This document shows, one piece after another, positions 39,232 through 49,213 of a DNA stretch of 64,000 nt. Positions within the stretch are counted from its first letter, which is position 1; every line of letters starts with the position of its first letter. The stretch lies in assembly GCA_035577985.1 (NCBI GenBank), contig DATJZY010000166.1:1-64000 (forward strand), read 5' to 3'. The stretch is from Candidatus Eisenbacteria bacterium (GTDB lineage: Bacteria; Desulfobacterota; Binatia; DP-6). The translations under genes were made by a program, and so were the position numbers. Under the pieces are notes generated by a model. That model did not search any database and was not told the origin of the DNA. It saw only the letters and a program-made list of their open reading frames with translations.

Positions 39232-39579
39232 GTGGCACGCTCGGTCAAGAAGGGTCCGTTCGTGGACCTCCACCTCCTGAAGAAGGTTCAGGGGATGGTC
39301 GCCTCGGGCGAGAAGCGCGTGGTGAAGACCTGGTCGCGCCGCTCGACGATCACCCCGGACATGGTCGGGTTCACGTTCGCCGTGCACAACGGAACGAAAT
39401 TCATCCCGGTGTTCGTCACCGAGAACGCCGTCGGGCACAAGCTCGGCGAGTTCTCGCCGACGCGCATGTTCCACGGTCACTCGGGTGACCGCAAGGCCAA
39501 GGTCGAGGGCGCCGCGGCGCCGGGCGCTCCGACCGCGCCGGGCGCGCCGGCCGCCGGTGCGCCGCCGAGGCGAGGCTAG
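39232..39579 (+). CDS. rpsS: 30S ribosomal protein S19 with an Ala/Pro-rich tail
   Basis: 115 residues from GTG 39232; S19 is usually about 92. Residues 1-92 are canonical ([47 protein letters not shown]). The final ~22 residues are [20 protein letters not shown]-like low complexity. Binds the 30S head near the A site. The rplV start lies 4 nt after the stop. Confidence 0.96.
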   Translation: MARSVKKGPFVDLHLLKKVQGMVASGEKRVVKTWSRRSTITPDMVGFTFAVHNGTKFIPVFVTENAVGHKLGEFSPTRMFHGHSGDRKAKVEGAAAPGAPTAPGAPAAGAPPRRG

Positions 39580-39583
39580 GGCG

Positions 39584-39934
39584 ATGGAAGCCCGGGCAAT
39601 GACGCGCTACGCACGCCTCACCGCGCAGAAGGCGCGCCTCGTGGTCGACATGATCCGCGGCAAGCGTGTCGAGGAGGCGCTCGGCATCCTGCAGTTCACG
39701 CCGAAGCGCGGCGCCAAGATCGTCGCCAAGACCCTCAAGTCGGCGGTCGCCAACGCCGAGCACGGCAGCCGCGTCGACGTCGACGCGCTCTACGTGAAGC
39801 GGGCGTTCGTGAACGAAGGCCCGACCGCCAAGCGCTCGCTCCCGCGCGCCCACGGACGGGCGACGCCCATCTTCAAGCGGACCAGCCACATCACCATCAT
39901 CGTCGACGAGCGCCGCCCGGGCGCGGAGGCCTGA
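39584..39934 (+). CDS. rplV: 50S ribosomal protein L22
   Basis: 116 residues from ATG 39584. It lines the exit tunnel with a long beta hairpin; [14 protein letters not shown] forms the hairpin tip, the site of macrolide-resistance changes elsewhere. [13 protein letters not shown]-like sequence near the start ([13 protein letters not shown]) is conserved. Confidence 0.96.
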   Translation: MEARAMTRYARLTAQKARLVVDMIRGKRVEEALGILQFTPKRGAKIVAKTLKSAVANAEHGSRVDVDALYVKRAFVNEGPTAKRSLPRAHGRATPIFKRTSHITIIVDERRPGAEA

Positions 39935-39936
39935 GC

Positions 39937-40599
39937 GTGGGTCAGAAAGTTCATCCGAAAGGCTTTCGCCTGAACGTCACCGAGGGTTGGGACTCGCGCT
40001 GGTATGCGCGCCGCGAGTACACCGACCTGCTCCACGAGGACGTGAAGGTCCGCAACTTCCTGAAGAAGCGCCTCTACCACGCCGGCGTCTCGAAGATCGA
40101 GATCGAGCGCGCCGCGAACAAGGCGAAGATCAACATCCACACGGCGCGGCCCGGCATCGTCATCGGCAAGAAGGGCGCCGAGATCGAGAAGCTGAAGCAG
40201 GAGCTCCAGAAGCTCACCGCCAAGGAGACGTTCATCAACATCCACGAGGTGCGCCGGCCGGACGTCGACGCGCAGCTCGCGGCCGAGAACGTCGCCCTCC
40301 AGCTCGAGCGCCGCGTCGCGTTCCGGCGCGCGATGAAGGAAGCGGTCGCGCGGGCCATGCGCATGGGCGCACTCGGCGTCCGCATCCAGTCGTCGGGTCG
40401 TCTGGGCGGCTCCGAAATCGCGCGCTGCGAGTGGTACCGCGAGGGGCGTGTGCCGCTGCACACGCTGCGGGCCGACGTGAATTTCGGCTTCGCCGAAGCG
40501 AAGACCACCTACGGCGTCATCGGCGTCAAGGTGTGGATCTTCCGCGGCGAGGTGCTCACGCGTCAGGAGGAGGAGCAGCGCGCCGCGCTCGGCGTGTAG
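39937..40599 (+). CDS. rpsC: 30S ribosomal protein S3
   Basis: 220 residues from GTG 39937, 2 nt after rpl[24 protein letters not shown] is the conserved start. The KH domain ([16 protein letters not shown]) follows, then the C-terminal domain with [17 protein letters not shown]. Part of the mRNA entry helicase. Confidence 0.97.
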   Translation: MGQKVHPKGFRLNVTEGWDSRWYARREYTDLLHEDVKVRNFLKKRLYHAGVSKIEIERAANKAKINIHTARPGIVIGKKGAEIEKLKQELQKLTAKETFINIHEVRRPDVDAQLAAENVALQLERRVAFRRAMKEAVARAMRMGALGVRIQSSGRLGGSEIARCEWYREGRVPLHTLRADVNFGFAEAKTTYGVIGVKVWIFRGEVLTRQEEEQRAALGV

Positions 40600-40613
40600 C
40601 GTAGAGGGAACCC

Positions 40614-41039
40614 ATGCTCGCTCCGAAGAAGGTCAAGTGGCGCAAGATGATGAAGGGGCGTCGTCGCGGGACGGCGTGGCGGGGCAGCTCGCTCACGTTC
40701 GGCGACTTCGGGCTCCAGTGCACCGACCGCGCGTGGCTGACGGCGCGCGAGATCGAGGCCGCACGCGTCGCGCTCACGCGCGCCATCAAGCGCGGCGGTC
40801 GCGTCTGGGTGCGCGTGTTCCCCGACAAGCCGCTCACGAAGAAGCCGGCCGAGACCCGCATGGGCAAGGGCAAGGGCGCGCCCGAGGTGTGGGTGGCCGT
40901 CATCAAGCCGGGCCGCATCCTGTTCGAGATGGAAGGCGTCGAGCGCGAGGCCGCCAAGGCCGCGCTCAAGCTCGCCGCCGCGAAGCTGTCCGTGCCCACG
41001 CAGATCCGCGAGCGGCACGCCCAGGTGGCCGGCGCATGA
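40614..41039 (+). CDS. rplP: 50S ribosomal protein L16
   Basis: 141 residues. [18 protein letters not shown] and [21 protein letters not shown] are diagnostic; the latter holds the conserved Arg that is hydroxylated in some bacteria. It contacts A-site tRNA. The stop overlaps the rpmC ATG (ATGA). Confidence 0.97.
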   Translation: MLAPKKVKWRKMMKGRRRGTAWRGSSLTFGDFGLQCTDRAWLTAREIEAARVALTRAIKRGGRVWVRVFPDKPLTKKPAETRMGKGKGAPEVWVAVIKPGRILFEMEGVEREAAKAALKLAAAKLSVPTQIRERHAQVAGA

Positions 41040-41248
41040 AGGCGAGCGACCTCCGCAACCTCACGGTCGACGAGCTGCGCGTGCGCGAGCGCGAGCTCGT
41101 CGACGAGATCTTTCACCTCCGGCTTCGTCGCGCGACGGCGCAGCTCACCAACCCGACGAAGCTCCGCGAGAGCCGTCGCACGCTCGCGCGTGTGAAGACG
41201 CTCCTCGGCGAGCGGGCGCGGGCGGCCCAGGGAGTGTCGGCGAAATGA
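41036..41248 (+). CDS. rpmC: 50S ribosomal protein L29
   Basis: 70 residues, two helices. It begins [26 protein letters not shown] and includes [15 protein letters not shown], the family signature. Located at the tunnel exit beside L23. Overlaps rplP and rpsQ by 4 nt on each side. Confidence 0.95.
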   Translation: MKASDLRNLTVDELRVRERELVDEIFHLRLRRATAQLTNPTKLRESRRTLARVKTLLGERARAAQGVSAK

Positions 41249-41577
41249 GCGGGCGACGAAAGCATCGCGAAGGCCTCGTGGTGTCGAACAAGATGGACAA
41301 GACGGTCGTCGTGATCGTCGAACGACTGGTGCGCCACGCGCGCTACGAGAAGTACCTGCGGCAGCGCGAGCGCTACAAGGCGCACGACGAGCAGAACCGC
41401 TGCCAGATCGGCGATCGCGTACGGCTGATCGAGACCCGGCCGCTGTCGCGCGGCAAGCGCTGGGCGGTCGAGGCCATCCTGTCGCGGAGCGAGGCCCTGG
41501 CCGACGTGATCGCGGCGGCCGAGGCCGAGAAGAAGGCCGCCCAGGCGGCCGCGAAGGCGGCGGAGCCGACCCCATGA
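41245..41577 (+). CDS. rpsQ: 30S ribosomal protein S17 with an Ala/Lys-rich tail
   Basis: 110 residues; S17 is usually about 84. [26 protein letters not shown] and the [21 protein letters not shown] motif are canonical. The last ~30 residues ([20 protein letters not shown]) form a helix-prone extension. Starts 4 nt inside rpmC and overlaps rplN by 4 nt. Confidence 0.96.
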   Translation: MSGRRKHREGLVVSNKMDKTVVVIVERLVRHARYEKYLRQRERYKAHDEQNRCQIGDRVRLIETRPLSRGKRWAVEAILSRSEALADVIAAAEAEKKAAQAAAKAAEPTP

Positions 41578-41942
41578 TCCAGGCCGAGACGGTGCTCGAC
41601 GTCGCCGACAACTCGGGGGCCCGCAAGGTCCTCTGCATCAAGGTCCTCGGCGGGAGCAAGCGGAAGTACGCCAGCGTGGGTGACGTCATCGTCGTCTCGG
41701 TGAAGGAAGCGATCCCCAACGCGAAGGTGAAGAAGGGCGAGGTCATGAAAGCGGTGGTCGTCCGGACCGCGAAGGAGATCGGCCGCAAGGACGGCTCCTA
41801 CATCCGGTTCGACACGAACTCGGCGGTGCTCATCGACAACGCGCGCGAGCCGGTCGGGACCCGCATCTTCGGACCGGTCGCCCGCGAGCTGCGAGCGAAG
41901 AAGTTCATGAAGATCATCTCGCTCGCGCCGGAGGTGCTGTGA
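41574..41942 (+). CDS. rplN: 50S ribosomal protein L14
   Basis: 122 residues, exact family length. [19 protein letters not shown] opens it and [23 protein letters not shown] closes it, both strongly conserved. It sits at the subunit interface and is the RsfS binding partner. Confidence 0.98.
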   Translation: MIQAETVLDVADNSGARKVLCIKVLGGSKRKYASVGDVIVVSVKEAIPNAKVKKGEVMKAVVVRTAKEIGRKDGSYIRFDTNSAVLIDNAREPVGTRIFGPVARELRAKKFMKIISLAPEVL

Positions 41943-42265
41943 TGGCGCTGCAGCGCCTGCGCAAAGACGACACCGTGATCGTGATCGCCGGCCGCGAGCG
42001 CGGCAAGACCGGCAAGGTCCTGCGCGTGCTCCGTGAGACGGACCGCGTGATCGTCGAGCGCCTGAACGTGATGAAGCGGCACTTGAAGCCGCGCGGCCAG
42101 GTGGCCGGCGGCATCGTCGAGAAGGAGGCCGGCATCCACGTCTCCAACGTGCAGCTCCTGTGCGCGCGCTGCGGGAAGCCCGCCCGCGTCGGCGCGCGGC
42201 GACTCGAGGACGGCCACGGCGTGCGGATCTGCCGGCGCTGCGGCGATCAACTGGACAAGGCCTGA
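41942..42265 (+). CDS. rplX: 50S ribosomal protein L24
   Basis: 107 residues from ATG 41942, which shares its A with the rplN stop; a GTG 3 nt earlier is possible. The KOW motif is at [22 protein letters not shown]. The C-terminal part has CARC and CRRC pairs, a zinc-ribbon form of L24. Initiates 50S assembly. Confidence 0.95.
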   Translation: MALQRLRKDDTVIVIAGRERGKTGKVLRVLRETDRVIVERLNVMKRHLKPRGQVAGGIVEKEAGIHVSNVQLLCARCGKPARVGARRLEDGHGVRICRRCGDQLDKA

Positions 42266-42266
42266 C

Positions 42267-42809
42267 ATGCCGGCACGAATGCGCGAACGCTACAAGACGG
42301 ACGTGGTGCCCGGGCTCATGCGGGACCTGGGGTACACGAACGTCCTCCAGGTGCCGAAGCTCGAGAAGATCGTGCTCAACATGGGGCTCGGCGAGGCCGT
42401 GCAGAACCCGAAGATCATCGACTCGGCGGTCGAGGAGATGACGGCGATCTCGGGGCAGAAGCCGGTCGTCACCAAGGCACGCAAGGCCATCTCGAACTTC
42501 AAGCTGCGCGAGAACATCGCGATCGGGGTCATGGTGACGCTGCGCGGGGAGCGGATGTACGAGTTCCTCGACCGCTTCGTGTCCGCGGCGCTCCCGCGGG
42601 TCCGCGACTTCAAGGGCGTGCCCGATCGCGCGTTCGACGGCCGCGGGAACTACTCGATCGGCCTGCGCGAGCAGACGATCTTCCCCGAGATCAACCTGGA
42701 CAAGGTCGACAAGATCAAGGGACTCACGGTGACCATCTGCACGAGCGCCCGCAGCGACGCGGAGGGCAAGGCGCTGCTCCGTGCGCTGGGCATGCCCTTC
42801 CGCGCGTAG
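42267..42809 (+). CDS. rplE: 50S ribosomal protein L5
   Basis: 180 residues. It binds 5S rRNA and the central protuberance. [16 protein letters not shown] and the [25 protein letters not shown] region are diagnostic. It follows rplX by 1 nt. Confidence 0.98.
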   Translation: MPARMRERYKTDVVPGLMRDLGYTNVLQVPKLEKIVLNMGLGEAVQNPKIIDSAVEEMTAISGQKPVVTKARKAISNFKLRENIAIGVMVTLRGERMYEFLDRFVSAALPRVRDFKGVPDRAFDGRGNYSIGLREQTIFPEINLDKVDKIKGLTVTICTSARSDAEGKALLRALGMPFRA

Positions 42810-42820
42810 AGAGACGACGT

Positions 42821-43006
42821 ATGGCGAAAACCTGTCTCATGATGAAGGCGGCGCGACCGCCGAAATTCAAGGTCCGGGCCTACAACCGCTGCCCGCTGTG
42901 CGGCCGTCCGCGCGCATTCTACCGGCGCTTCCGGATGTGCCGCCTGTGCCTGCGCAACCTCGCCCGCAAGGGCCAGATTCCCGGCCTGACCAAGGCCAGC
43001 TGGTGA
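42821..43006 (+). CDS. rpsN: 30S ribosomal protein S14, zinc-binding type Z
   Basis: 61 residues, the short zinc form (also named rpsZ). CPLC and CRLC pairs bind one zinc. [23 protein letters not shown] is characteristic. It lies in the spc operon between L5 and S8, its usual place. Confidence 0.97.
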   Translation: MAKTCLMMKAARPPKFKVRAYNRCPLCGRPRAFYRRFRMCRLCLRNLARKGQIPGLTKASW

Positions 43007-43013
43007 GCACCGC

Positions 43014-43412
43014 ATGCTGACCGATCCCATCGCCGACATGCTCACCCGCATCCGCAACGGCGCCCAGGCGCGCAAGACGACCGTCGACATGCCGTGGTCG
43101 CGCCACAAGGAAGCGATCGCGAAGGTGCTGGTCGAGGAGGGCTACCTCGAGAGCGCTGCCGGCGCCGCCACCGACGACGGCAAGCGCGTGCTCCGCATCG
43201 GCCTGCGCTACGACGACCGGCGCCGCCCGGTCATCGAGGGCATCAAGCGCATCTCGCGGCCGAGCCTGCGCGTGTACGTCGGGGCGACCGAGATCCCGGC
43301 GGTGCGCAAGGGGCTCGGCATCAACGTGCTGTCCACGCCGAAGGGCATCCTCGTCGATCGCGAGGCCCGCAAGCAGGGCGTGGGCGGCGAGCTCATTTGC
43401 ACGGTGTGGTAG
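43014..43412 (+). CDS. rpsH: 30S ribosomal protein S8
   Basis: 132 residues. It begins MLTDPIADMLTRIRNGAQA, and the C-terminal half has the GLGINVLSTPKGILVDREARKQGVGGELICTVW motif. In E. coli S8 is the spc-operon autoregulator. It starts 7 nt after rpsN. Confidence 0.98.
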   Translation: MLTDPIADMLTRIRNGAQARKTTVDMPWSRHKEAIAKVLVEEGYLESAAGAATDDGKRVLRIGLRYDDRRRPVIEGIKRISRPSLRVYVGATEIPAVRKGLGINVLSTPKGILVDREARKQGVGGELICTVW

Positions 43413-43419
43413 GACGATC

Positions 43420-43968
43420 ATGTCGCGCATAGGACGCATGCCGATCACGGTGCCGAGCGGCGTGAAGGTGCACGTCGCGGACGGCACGGTGCGGGTCGAG
43501 GGGCCGAAGGGCAAGCTCACGCGCACGCTGCCGCGCGAGGTCGCGGTCGCGGTCGAGGGCACGACGGTCAACGTGTCGCGCCTCGAGGAGACGCGGCGGG
43601 CGCGCGGCATCCACGGCCTCACGCGGAGGCTCGTCTCCAACATGGTCGAGGGCGTCTCGAAGGGGTTCACCCGCACGCTCGAGATCAACGGCGTCGGCTA
43701 CCGCGCGGATGCGCGCGGCAACCTCCTGCACATGACGCTCGGCTACTCGCACCCGATCGCGTTCCAGCTCCCGCCCGGCGTGACGGCCAAGGTCGACAAG
43801 CAGGTCACGATCACGCTCGAGGGCCCGGATCGCGAGATGCTGGGCCAGATCGCGGCCGCCCTGCGCGAGCTGCGACCGCCGGAGCCGTACAAGGGCAAGG
43901 GCATGAAGTACGTCGAGGAGACGATCCGCCGGAAGGCCGGCAAGGCCGCCGGAGCGGGAGCACGCTGA
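43420..43968 (+). CDS. rplF: 50S ribosomal protein L6
   Basis: 182 residues, two homologous domains. [16 protein letters not shown] opens the first, and the end carries [21 protein letters not shown], the L6 signature. Binds near the factor-binding site. Its stop TGA (43966-43968) shares its final base with the rplR ATG. Confidence 0.97.
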   Translation: MSRIGRMPITVPSGVKVHVADGTVRVEGPKGKLTRTLPREVAVAVEGTTVNVSRLEETRRARGIHGLTRRLVSNMVEGVSKGFTRTLEINGVGYRADARGNLLHMTLGYSHPIAFQLPPGVTAKVDKQVTITLEGPDREMLGQIAAALRELRPPEPYKGKGMKYVEETIRRKAGKAAGAGAR

Positions 43969-44333
43969 TGCCGAATCCCCAGAGCCGGATTGCCCGCCAA
44001 CGCCGCCAGGAGCGGGTGCGGCGTCGCGTCCGCGGCACCGACGGCCGCCCGCGGTTGTCGATCTTCCGCAGCGGCAAGCACATGTACGCCCAGGTGATCA
44101 CCGACGCCTCCGGGCGCACGCTCCTGGCCGTCTCGACGCTCACGCCCGAGCTGCGCACCCAGCTCCCGAAGACGACCACCGTCGCGGCGGCCAAGGAGGT
44201 CGGCAAGCTCGTCGCGCGCCGCTGTCAGGAGAAGGGCATCACGAGCGTGATCTTCGACCGCAATGGCTTCCTCTATCACGGGCGCGTGCGCGCGGTCGCC
44301 GACGGCGCGCGCGAAGCCGGTCTGCAGTTCTAG
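43968..44333 (+). CDS. rplR: 50S ribosomal protein L18
   Basis: 121 residues. It binds 5S rRNA with L5 and L25. [16 protein letters not shown] and the closing VFDRNG-like segment ([25 protein letters not shown]) are conserved. Overlaps rplF by 1 nt. Confidence 0.97.
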   Translation: MPNPQSRIARQRRQERVRRRVRGTDGRPRLSIFRSGKHMYAQVITDASGRTLLAVSTLTPELRTQLPKTTTVAAAKEVGKLVARRCQEKGITSVIFDRNGFLYHGRVRAVADGAREAGLQF

Positions 44334-44345
44334 GAGACGCAACAG

Positions 44346-44891
44346 ATGGCGCAAACGGGCGGACAAGGGCAGCGCGGCGGACAGAACCAGCGGCGAATCG
44401 TCGACGACCGCGGCGTGGAGCTGAAGGAGAAGGTCGTCCACATCAACCGCGTCGCCAAGGTCGTGAAGGGCGGCCGCCGCTTCAGCTTCAGCGCTCTCGT
44501 CGTCGTCGGCGATGCCAACGGTCGCGTGGGCTTCGGGCTCGGCAAGGCGAACGAGGTCCCCGAGGCGATCCGCAAGGGCATCGAGCGGGCCAAAAAGGGC
44601 ATGCTCGACGTGCCCGTGAAGGACGGCACCATTCCCTACGGGGTGACCGGCCGCTTCGGCGCCGGCGTCGTCATGCTGCGTCCCGCCTCGGAAGGCACGG
44701 GCGTCATCGCGGGCGGCGGCGTGCGCGCGGTCGTCGAGCTGGCCGGCGTCGCCAACGTGCTCACCAAGTGCATCGGCTCGAACAACCCCCACAACATGGT
44801 GCGCGCCACGTTCGAGGCGCTCCGCGAGCTCCGGCCGCCACAGCAGCTCGCGGCGCTGCGCGGAAAATCGCTCGGAGACCTCGGCGTATGA
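44346..44891 (+). CDS. rpsE: 30S ribosomal protein S5
   Basis: 181 residues. The double-stranded-RNA-binding fold carries [26 protein letters not shown], and the C-terminus has [16 protein letters not shown]. It helps decoding fidelity and mRNA unwinding. The stop overlaps the rpmD start. Confidence 0.97.
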   Translation: MAQTGGQGQRGGQNQRRIVDDRGVELKEKVVHINRVAKVVKGGRRFSFSALVVVGDANGRVGFGLGKANEVPEAIRKGIERAKKGMLDVPVKDGTIPYGVTGRFGAGVVMLRPASEGTGVIAGGGVRAVVELAGVANVLTKCIGSNNPHNMVRATFEALRELRPPQQLAALRGKSLGDLGV

Positions 44892-45070
44892 GCGACAAGA
44901 TGATCAAGGTGACGCTCCGCAAGAGCGAGATCGGCACCAGCCCCCGCCAGCGGCTCACGCTGCACGGCCTCGGGCTCAAGCGCATCGGCCGCTCGGTCAT
45001 CTTGAAGGACTCGCCGGCCGTGCGCGGGATGATCGCCAAGGTGGCGCATCTCGTCGAGACGGAGGGATAG
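44888..45070 (+). CDS. rpmD: 50S ribosomal protein L30
   Basis: 60 residues. [29 protein letters not shown] is the whole-family signature. ATG 44888 overlaps the rpsE stop (ATGA). L30 is dispensable in some lineages but is present here. Confidence 0.95.
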   Translation: MSDKMIKVTLRKSEIGTSPRQRLTLHGLGLKRIGRSVILKDSPAVRGMIAKVAHLVETEG

Positions 45071-45074
45071 CCAG

Positions 45075-45515
45075 ATGGATCTCTCACGCCTGCGTCCGGC
45101 GCCGGGCTCGACCCGGCCGATCAAGCGGGTGGGCCGTGGGCCCGGCTCCGGGCATGGCAAGACCGCCGGGCGCGGCCACAAGGGCAAGGGCGCGCGCTCG
45201 GGCGGGAACGTCAAGCCGGGATACGAGGGCGGCCAGATGCCGCTGCAGCGCCGGCTCCCCAAGCGCGGCTTCCGTCCCGTCCGACGCTCCGTGTTCGCGG
45301 TCGTGAACCTGGGACAGCTCGCGGAGTTCGCCGCCGGCAGCACCGTCGGACCCGAGGAGCTCCGCGCCCACGGGCTCGTCCGCGGCAAGCTACCCGTCAA
45401 GTGCCTCGCCGAGGGCGCGCTCGAGCGGGCGCTCACGGTGAGGGCCCACGCCTTCAGCCAGAAGGCACGCGAGCGGATCGAGGCGGCCGGGGGCCGCGTC
45501 GAGGTACTCGGGTGA
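45075..45515 (+). CDS. rplO: 50S ribosomal protein L15
   Basis: 146 residues. GRGPGSGHGKTAGRGHKGKGARSG near the N-terminus is the glycine/basic rRNA-binding tail; the C-terminal fold closes with KARERIEAAGG. Late 50S assembly protein. Its stop overlaps the secY GTG. Confidence 0.97.
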   Translation: MDLSRLRPAPGSTRPIKRVGRGPGSGHGKTAGRGHKGKGARSGGNVKPGYEGGQMPLQRRLPKRGFRPVRRSVFAVVNLGQLAEFAAGSTVGPEELRAHGLVRGKLPVKCLAEGALERALTVRAHAFSQKARERIEAAGGRVEVLG

Positions 45516-46819
45516 TCGAAGGGTTCTCCAACTCCGTCAAGATTCCCGAGCTGCGCAAGCGGCTCGTCTTCACGGCGGTGATGCTCGCGGTCTACCGGCT
45601 GGGCGTCCACGTCCCCACGCCCGGCATCGACGGGACGGCGATCGCCGCCTTCATGCGCCAGCAGACGAACAACGTCATGGGCATGGTGCGCATGTTCTCC
45701 GGGGGGGCGCTCGAGCGGTTCTCGATCTTCTCGCTCGGCATCATGCCGTACATCAGCGCGAGCATCATCCTGCAGCTCCTCACCGTCGTCATCCCCTACC
45801 TGGAGAAGCTCTCCAAGGAGGGCGAGATGGGACGGCGCAAGATCACGCAGTACACGCGCTATGGCACCATCGTCCTCTCGCTGCTCCAGAGCTTCTTCAT
45901 CGCGTTCGGGCTCGAGAGCGTCGAGGCGCCGGGCGGCGGCGCGGTCGTGTTCCACCCGGGGTGGTACTTCCGGCTCATGACCATGATCACGCTCACCACC
46001 GGCACCGCGTTCATCATGTGGCTCGGCGAGCAGGTGACCGAGCGCGGCATCGGCAACGGGATCTCGCTCATCATCTTCTCCGGCATCGTGGCGTCGCTGC
46101 CGAGCGCCGTCGGCTCGACGCTCGAGTACATCCGGCTGGGCGAGCTGCCGCTCTTCGTGGCGATCTTCGTCGCCGCGCTCATGGTGGTGGTGGTCGGCGC
46201 GATCATCGTCATGGAGCGTGGCCAGCGCCGCATCCCCGTGCAGTACGCGAAACGCGTGGTCGGTCGGCGCATGTACGCGGGGCAGAGCTCCCACCTGCCG
46301 CTCAAGATCAACACGTCGGGCGTGATCCCGCCCATCTTCGCCTCGTCGATCCTGCTGTTCCCGGCGACGATCACGAACTTCATCGACCATCCAGTCGCCC
46401 AGTGGATCTCGACGCATCTCGCGCCGAACACGTGGATCTACTACCTGACCTACGTCGGGCTCATCATCTTCTTCTGCTACTTCTATACCGCGGTCAGCTT
46501 CAACCCGACGGACGTCGCCGACAACCTGAAGAAGTTCGGCGGCTACATCCCGGGCATCCGGCCCGGCCAGCGCACCGCGGAATACATCGACCACGTGCTC
46601 GTGCGCATCACGCTGCCGGGGGCCCTCTACGTGGCCGCCGTGTGCGTCTTGCCCACCATCCTCATCGACCGCTTCCGCGTCCCGTTCTACTTCGGCGGAA
46701 CGGCGCTCTTGATCGTCGTCGGCGTCGCTCTCGACACCATCGCCGCCCTGCAGACGCACATGATCACTCGGAGCTACGAGGGATTCATGAAGCGTGGCCG
46801 CATTCGTGGACGCCGCTAG
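45512..46819 (+). CDS. secY: Preprotein translocase channel subunit SecY
   Basis: 435 residues from GTG 45512, which overlaps the rplO stop. Ten transmembrane helices are visible; the first begins KRLVFTAVMLAVYRLGVHVPTPGID. The FSIFSLGIMPYISASIILQLL segment and the cytoplasmic RRIPVQYAKRVVGRRMYAGQSSHLPLKIN loop are diagnostic. With SecE it forms the protein-conducting channel. It ends 8 nt before adk. Confidence 0.98.
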   Translation: MIEGFSNSVKIPELRKRLVFTAVMLAVYRLGVHVPTPGIDGTAIAAFMRQQTNNVMGMVRMFSGGALERFSIFSLGIMPYISASIILQLLTVVIPYLEKLSKEGEMGRRKITQYTRYGTIVLSLLQSFFIAFGLESVEAPGGGAVVFHPGWYFRLMTMITLTTGTAFIMWLGEQVTERGIGNGISLIIFSGIVASLPSAVGSTLEYIRLGELPLFVAIFVAALMVVVVGAIIVMERGQRRIPVQYAKRVVGRRMYAGQSSHLPLKINTSGVIPPIFASSILLFPATITNFIDHPVAQWISTHLAPNTWIYYLTYVGLIIFFCYFYTAVSFNPTDVADNLKKFGGYIPGIRPGQRTAEYIDHVLVRITLPGALYVAAVCVLPTILIDRFRVPFYFGGTALLIVVGVALDTIAALQTHMITRSYEGFMKRGRIRGRR

Positions 46820-46827
46820 AGGATGTG

Positions 46828-47472
46828 GTGCGAGTGGTGATGATCGGGCCCCCAGGGGCGGGCAAGGGGACGCAGGCGCGCCTGCTGTCCGAGCGTTTCG
46901 GGATCCCCCAGATCTCCACCGGCGAGATCCTGCGCGAGGCGCAGGACGAGGGGACGGCGCTCGGCCGTGAGGCGCAACGCTACATGGACGAGGGACGACT
47001 CGTCCCCGACGACATCGTGATCGGCATCGTGGATCAGCGGCTCGGCGCCACCGACTGCACGAAGGGCTTCATCCTCGACGGCTTCCCGCGCACCGTCGCG
47101 CAGGCGCAGGCGCTCGACGGAATCCTGCGCCGGCACGGCACGACGCTGGACGCGGTCGTGGCGGTCGAGGTCCCGCGCGCCGAGCTGGTCGAGCGGCTCG
47201 CCGGGCGGCTGGTATGCCGGAGCTGCGGAGCGATGTATCACCGCACCTTCGACCCGCCCGGGGTTCCGAACGTATGCGACCGCTGCGGCGCGACGCTCAG
47301 CCAGCGCGACGACGATCGCGAGGATCGCATCAGCCGGCGTCTGGATCAGCTCGCCAAGGAGGTCGCGCCGGTCGCGCACTACTACCGCGAGGCCGGGCTC
47401 CTGCGACCCGTCGACGGAACGGGGTCTCGCGACGACGTCTTCGCGCGCATCACCGCGAGTCTGCCGGCATGA
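46828..47472 (+). CDS. adk: Adenylate kinase, zinc-lid type
   Basis: 214 residues from GTG 46828 (GTG 46825 or later GTG/ATG codons in the same run are possible). It interconverts ATP + AMP and 2 ADP. Walker A GPPGAGKGT is at residues 7-15, the DGFPRT motif near 84-89, and the lid carries CRSCGAMYH...CDRCG, a four-Cys zinc site. The secY-adk-map order is conserved. Its stop overlaps the map ATG. Confidence 0.96.
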   Translation: MRVVMIGPPGAGKGTQARLLSERFGIPQISTGEILREAQDEGTALGREAQRYMDEGRLVPDDIVIGIVDQRLGATDCTKGFILDGFPRTVAQAQALDGILRRHGTTLDAVVAVEVPRAELVERLAGRLVCRSCGAMYHRTFDPPGVPNVCDRCGATLSQRDDDREDRISRRLDQLAKEVAPVAHYYREAGLLRPVDGTGSRDDVFARITASLPA

Positions 47473-48230
47473 TCGTGCTCAAGTCGCGCGAAGAGATCGA
47501 GCGCATGCGGGTGGCGAGCACGATCGTCGCCGAGGTGCTGGCGGCGCTGCGGGAGCGGGCCAAGCCCGGTGTCACGACCGCCGAGCTGGACGAGGTCGCC
47601 GAGGAGCTGACGCGCAAGCGCGGCGCCAAGCCCGCCTTCAAGGGCTACGTCGTGCAGGGGCGCGTCTTCCCGGCCACCGTGTGCATCTCGGTGAACGAGG
47701 AGGTCGTGCACGGGGTGCCCTCCAAGCGGCGGGTCCTGAAAGAGGGCGACATCGTCGGTCTCGACTTCGGCGTGTCCGTGGACGGCTACTTCGGCGACGC
47801 GGCCATGACCGTCCCGATCGGCAAGGTGCCCCAGAAGGCGCAGCGCCTGATGGAGGTCACCAAGGCCGCCCTCGAGGCGGGCATCGACGCCGTCCGGCCC
47901 GGCGGCTACATCTCGGACATCTCCGGGGCCATCCAGGACGTGGCCGAGGGCGCCGGCTACTCGCTCGTGCGTGAGTTCGTCGGGCACGGGATCGGACGCA
48001 AGCTGCACGAGGACCCGCAGGTCCCGAACTACCGCACGGGGACCCGCGGCGTGCGCATCCAGGAGGGGCTCGTGCTCGCCATCGAGCCCATGGTGAACGA
48101 GGGAGGTCCCGAGGTGTACGTCCGGGAGGACGGCTGGACGGCCGCGACCCGCGATGGGAGCCTGTCGGCGCACTTCGAGCACTCCGTTGCGGTGACCGCG
48201 AACGGACCGTATATTTTGACGCTTGCCTGA
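47469..48230 (+). CDS. map: Methionine aminopeptidase, type I
   Basis: 253 residues. It removes the initiator Met. The five dinuclear metal ligands are in LDFGVSVDGYFGDAAMT (two Asp), GHGIGRKLHEDP (His), IEPMVNEG (Glu) and EHSVAVT (Glu). The N-terminus lacks the zinc-finger extension of the longer forms. It overlaps adk by 4 nt and ends 9 nt before rpmJ. Confidence 0.97.
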   Translation: MIVLKSREEIERMRVASTIVAEVLAALRERAKPGVTTAELDEVAEELTRKRGAKPAFKGYVVQGRVFPATVCISVNEEVVHGVPSKRRVLKEGDIVGLDFGVSVDGYFGDAAMTVPIGKVPQKAQRLMEVTKAALEAGIDAVRPGGYISDISGAIQDVAEGAGYSLVREFVGHGIGRKLHEDPQVPNYRTGTRGVRIQEGLVLAIEPMVNEGGPEVYVREDGWTAATRDGSLSAHFEHSVAVTANGPYILTLA

Positions 48231-48239
48231 GGCCCCCCA

Positions 48240-48353
48240 ATGAAAGTACGTGCATCGGTGAAGCCCATTTGTCGGAAGTGCAAGATCATCCGCCGGCACG
48301 GCGTCGTACGGGTGCTGTGCGAAAACCCGCGCCACAAGCAGCGCCAGGGCTGA
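48240..48353 (+). CDS. rpmJ: 50S ribosomal protein L36
   Basis: 37 residues: C11-x2-C14-x12-C27-x4-H32, the zinc-binding form. It begins [21 protein letters not shown] and ends in the usual RHKQRQG. It follows map directly; infA, normally between map and rpmJ in many bacteria, is absent here. Confidence 0.96.
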   Translation: MKVRASVKPICRKCKIIRRHGVVRVLCENPRHKQRQG

Positions 48354-48374
48354 GCGGGACGGAGGAGTAGCCGG

Positions 48375-48758
48375 ATGGCACGCATCGCCGGAGTCGACCT
48401 GCCGCGCAACAAGCGGATGGAGATCGCGCTCACGTACATCTACGGAATCGGCCGCTCGGCGGCGCTCACGATCTGCACCGGGGCCGAAGTCGATCCCGGG
48501 CGCCGGACCGACGATCTCACCGACGACGAGGTGAACCGGATCCGCCGCGAGATCGACACGAACTTCAAGGTCGAGGGCGATCTGCGCCGCGAGGTCACGC
48601 AGCACATCAAGCGGCTCGTCGACCTCGGCTGCTACCGCGGTTTGCGGCATCGCAAGAACCTGCCCGTGCGCGGGCAGCGCACGCACACGAACGCGCGCAC
48701 CCGCAAGGGTCCGCGCAAGACGGTCGCCGGCAAGAAGATGGCGCCGCCGAAGGGCTGA
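48375..48758 (+). CDS. rpsM: 30S ribosomal protein S13
   Basis: 127 residues. [26 protein letters not shown] and the tail [22 protein letters not shown] are canonical; the tail contacts P-site tRNA. First gene of the alpha-operon part. Confidence 0.98.
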   Translation: MARIAGVDLPRNKRMEIALTYIYGIGRSAALTICTGAEVDPGRRTDDLTDDEVNRIRREIDTNFKVEGDLRREVTQHIKRLVDLGCYRGLRHRKNLPVRGQRTHTNARTRKGPRKTVAGKKMAPPKG

Positions 48759-48772
48759 GGAGCACAGCGAGC

Positions 48773-49204
48773 ATGGCCAAAGAGCCCGAGGGAGGCGCCG
48801 CCAAGGGCGCCGCGCCGGATGCCACCGCCTCCGCGCGACGGCGCAAGGCGAAGCGCGTCGTCGTGGAAGGCGTCCTGCACATCCACTCGACGTTCAACAA
48901 CACCATCGTCACCGTCACCGACCAGCAGGGCAACGTGCTCGTGTGGTCGAGCGCGGGCCAGTGCGGATTCAAGGGGTCGCGCAAGGGCACGCCGTTCGCG
49001 GCGCAGGTGGCGGCCGAAGCCGCCGCACGCAAGGCGGCCGAGCTCGGCATGCGCCACCTTCAGGTCTACGTGAAGGGCCCGGGGGCGGGGCGCGAGTCGG
49101 CTCTCCGCAGCCTGCAGGCCGCGGGGTTCACCGTGAGCATCATCAAGGACGTGACCCCCATCCCCCACAACGGCTGCCGGCCCCCCAAGCGCCGGCGAGT
49201 CTGA
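48773..49204 (+). CDS. rpsK: 30S ribosomal protein S11
   Basis: 143 residues; the family averages about 129, the extra length being an Ala/Gly-rich N-terminus ([19 protein letters not shown]). The core [30 protein letters not shown] and the ending [16 protein letters not shown] are diagnostic. Part of the mRNA exit platform. Confidence 0.97.
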   Translation: MAKEPEGGAAKGAAPDATASARRRKAKRVVVEGVLHIHSTFNNTIVTVTDQQGNVLVWSSAGQCGFKGSRKGTPFAAQVAAEAAARKAAELGMRHLQVYVKGPGAGRESALRSLQAAGFTVSIIKDVTPIPHNGCRPPKRRRV

Positions 49205-49213
49205 GGACATAGC

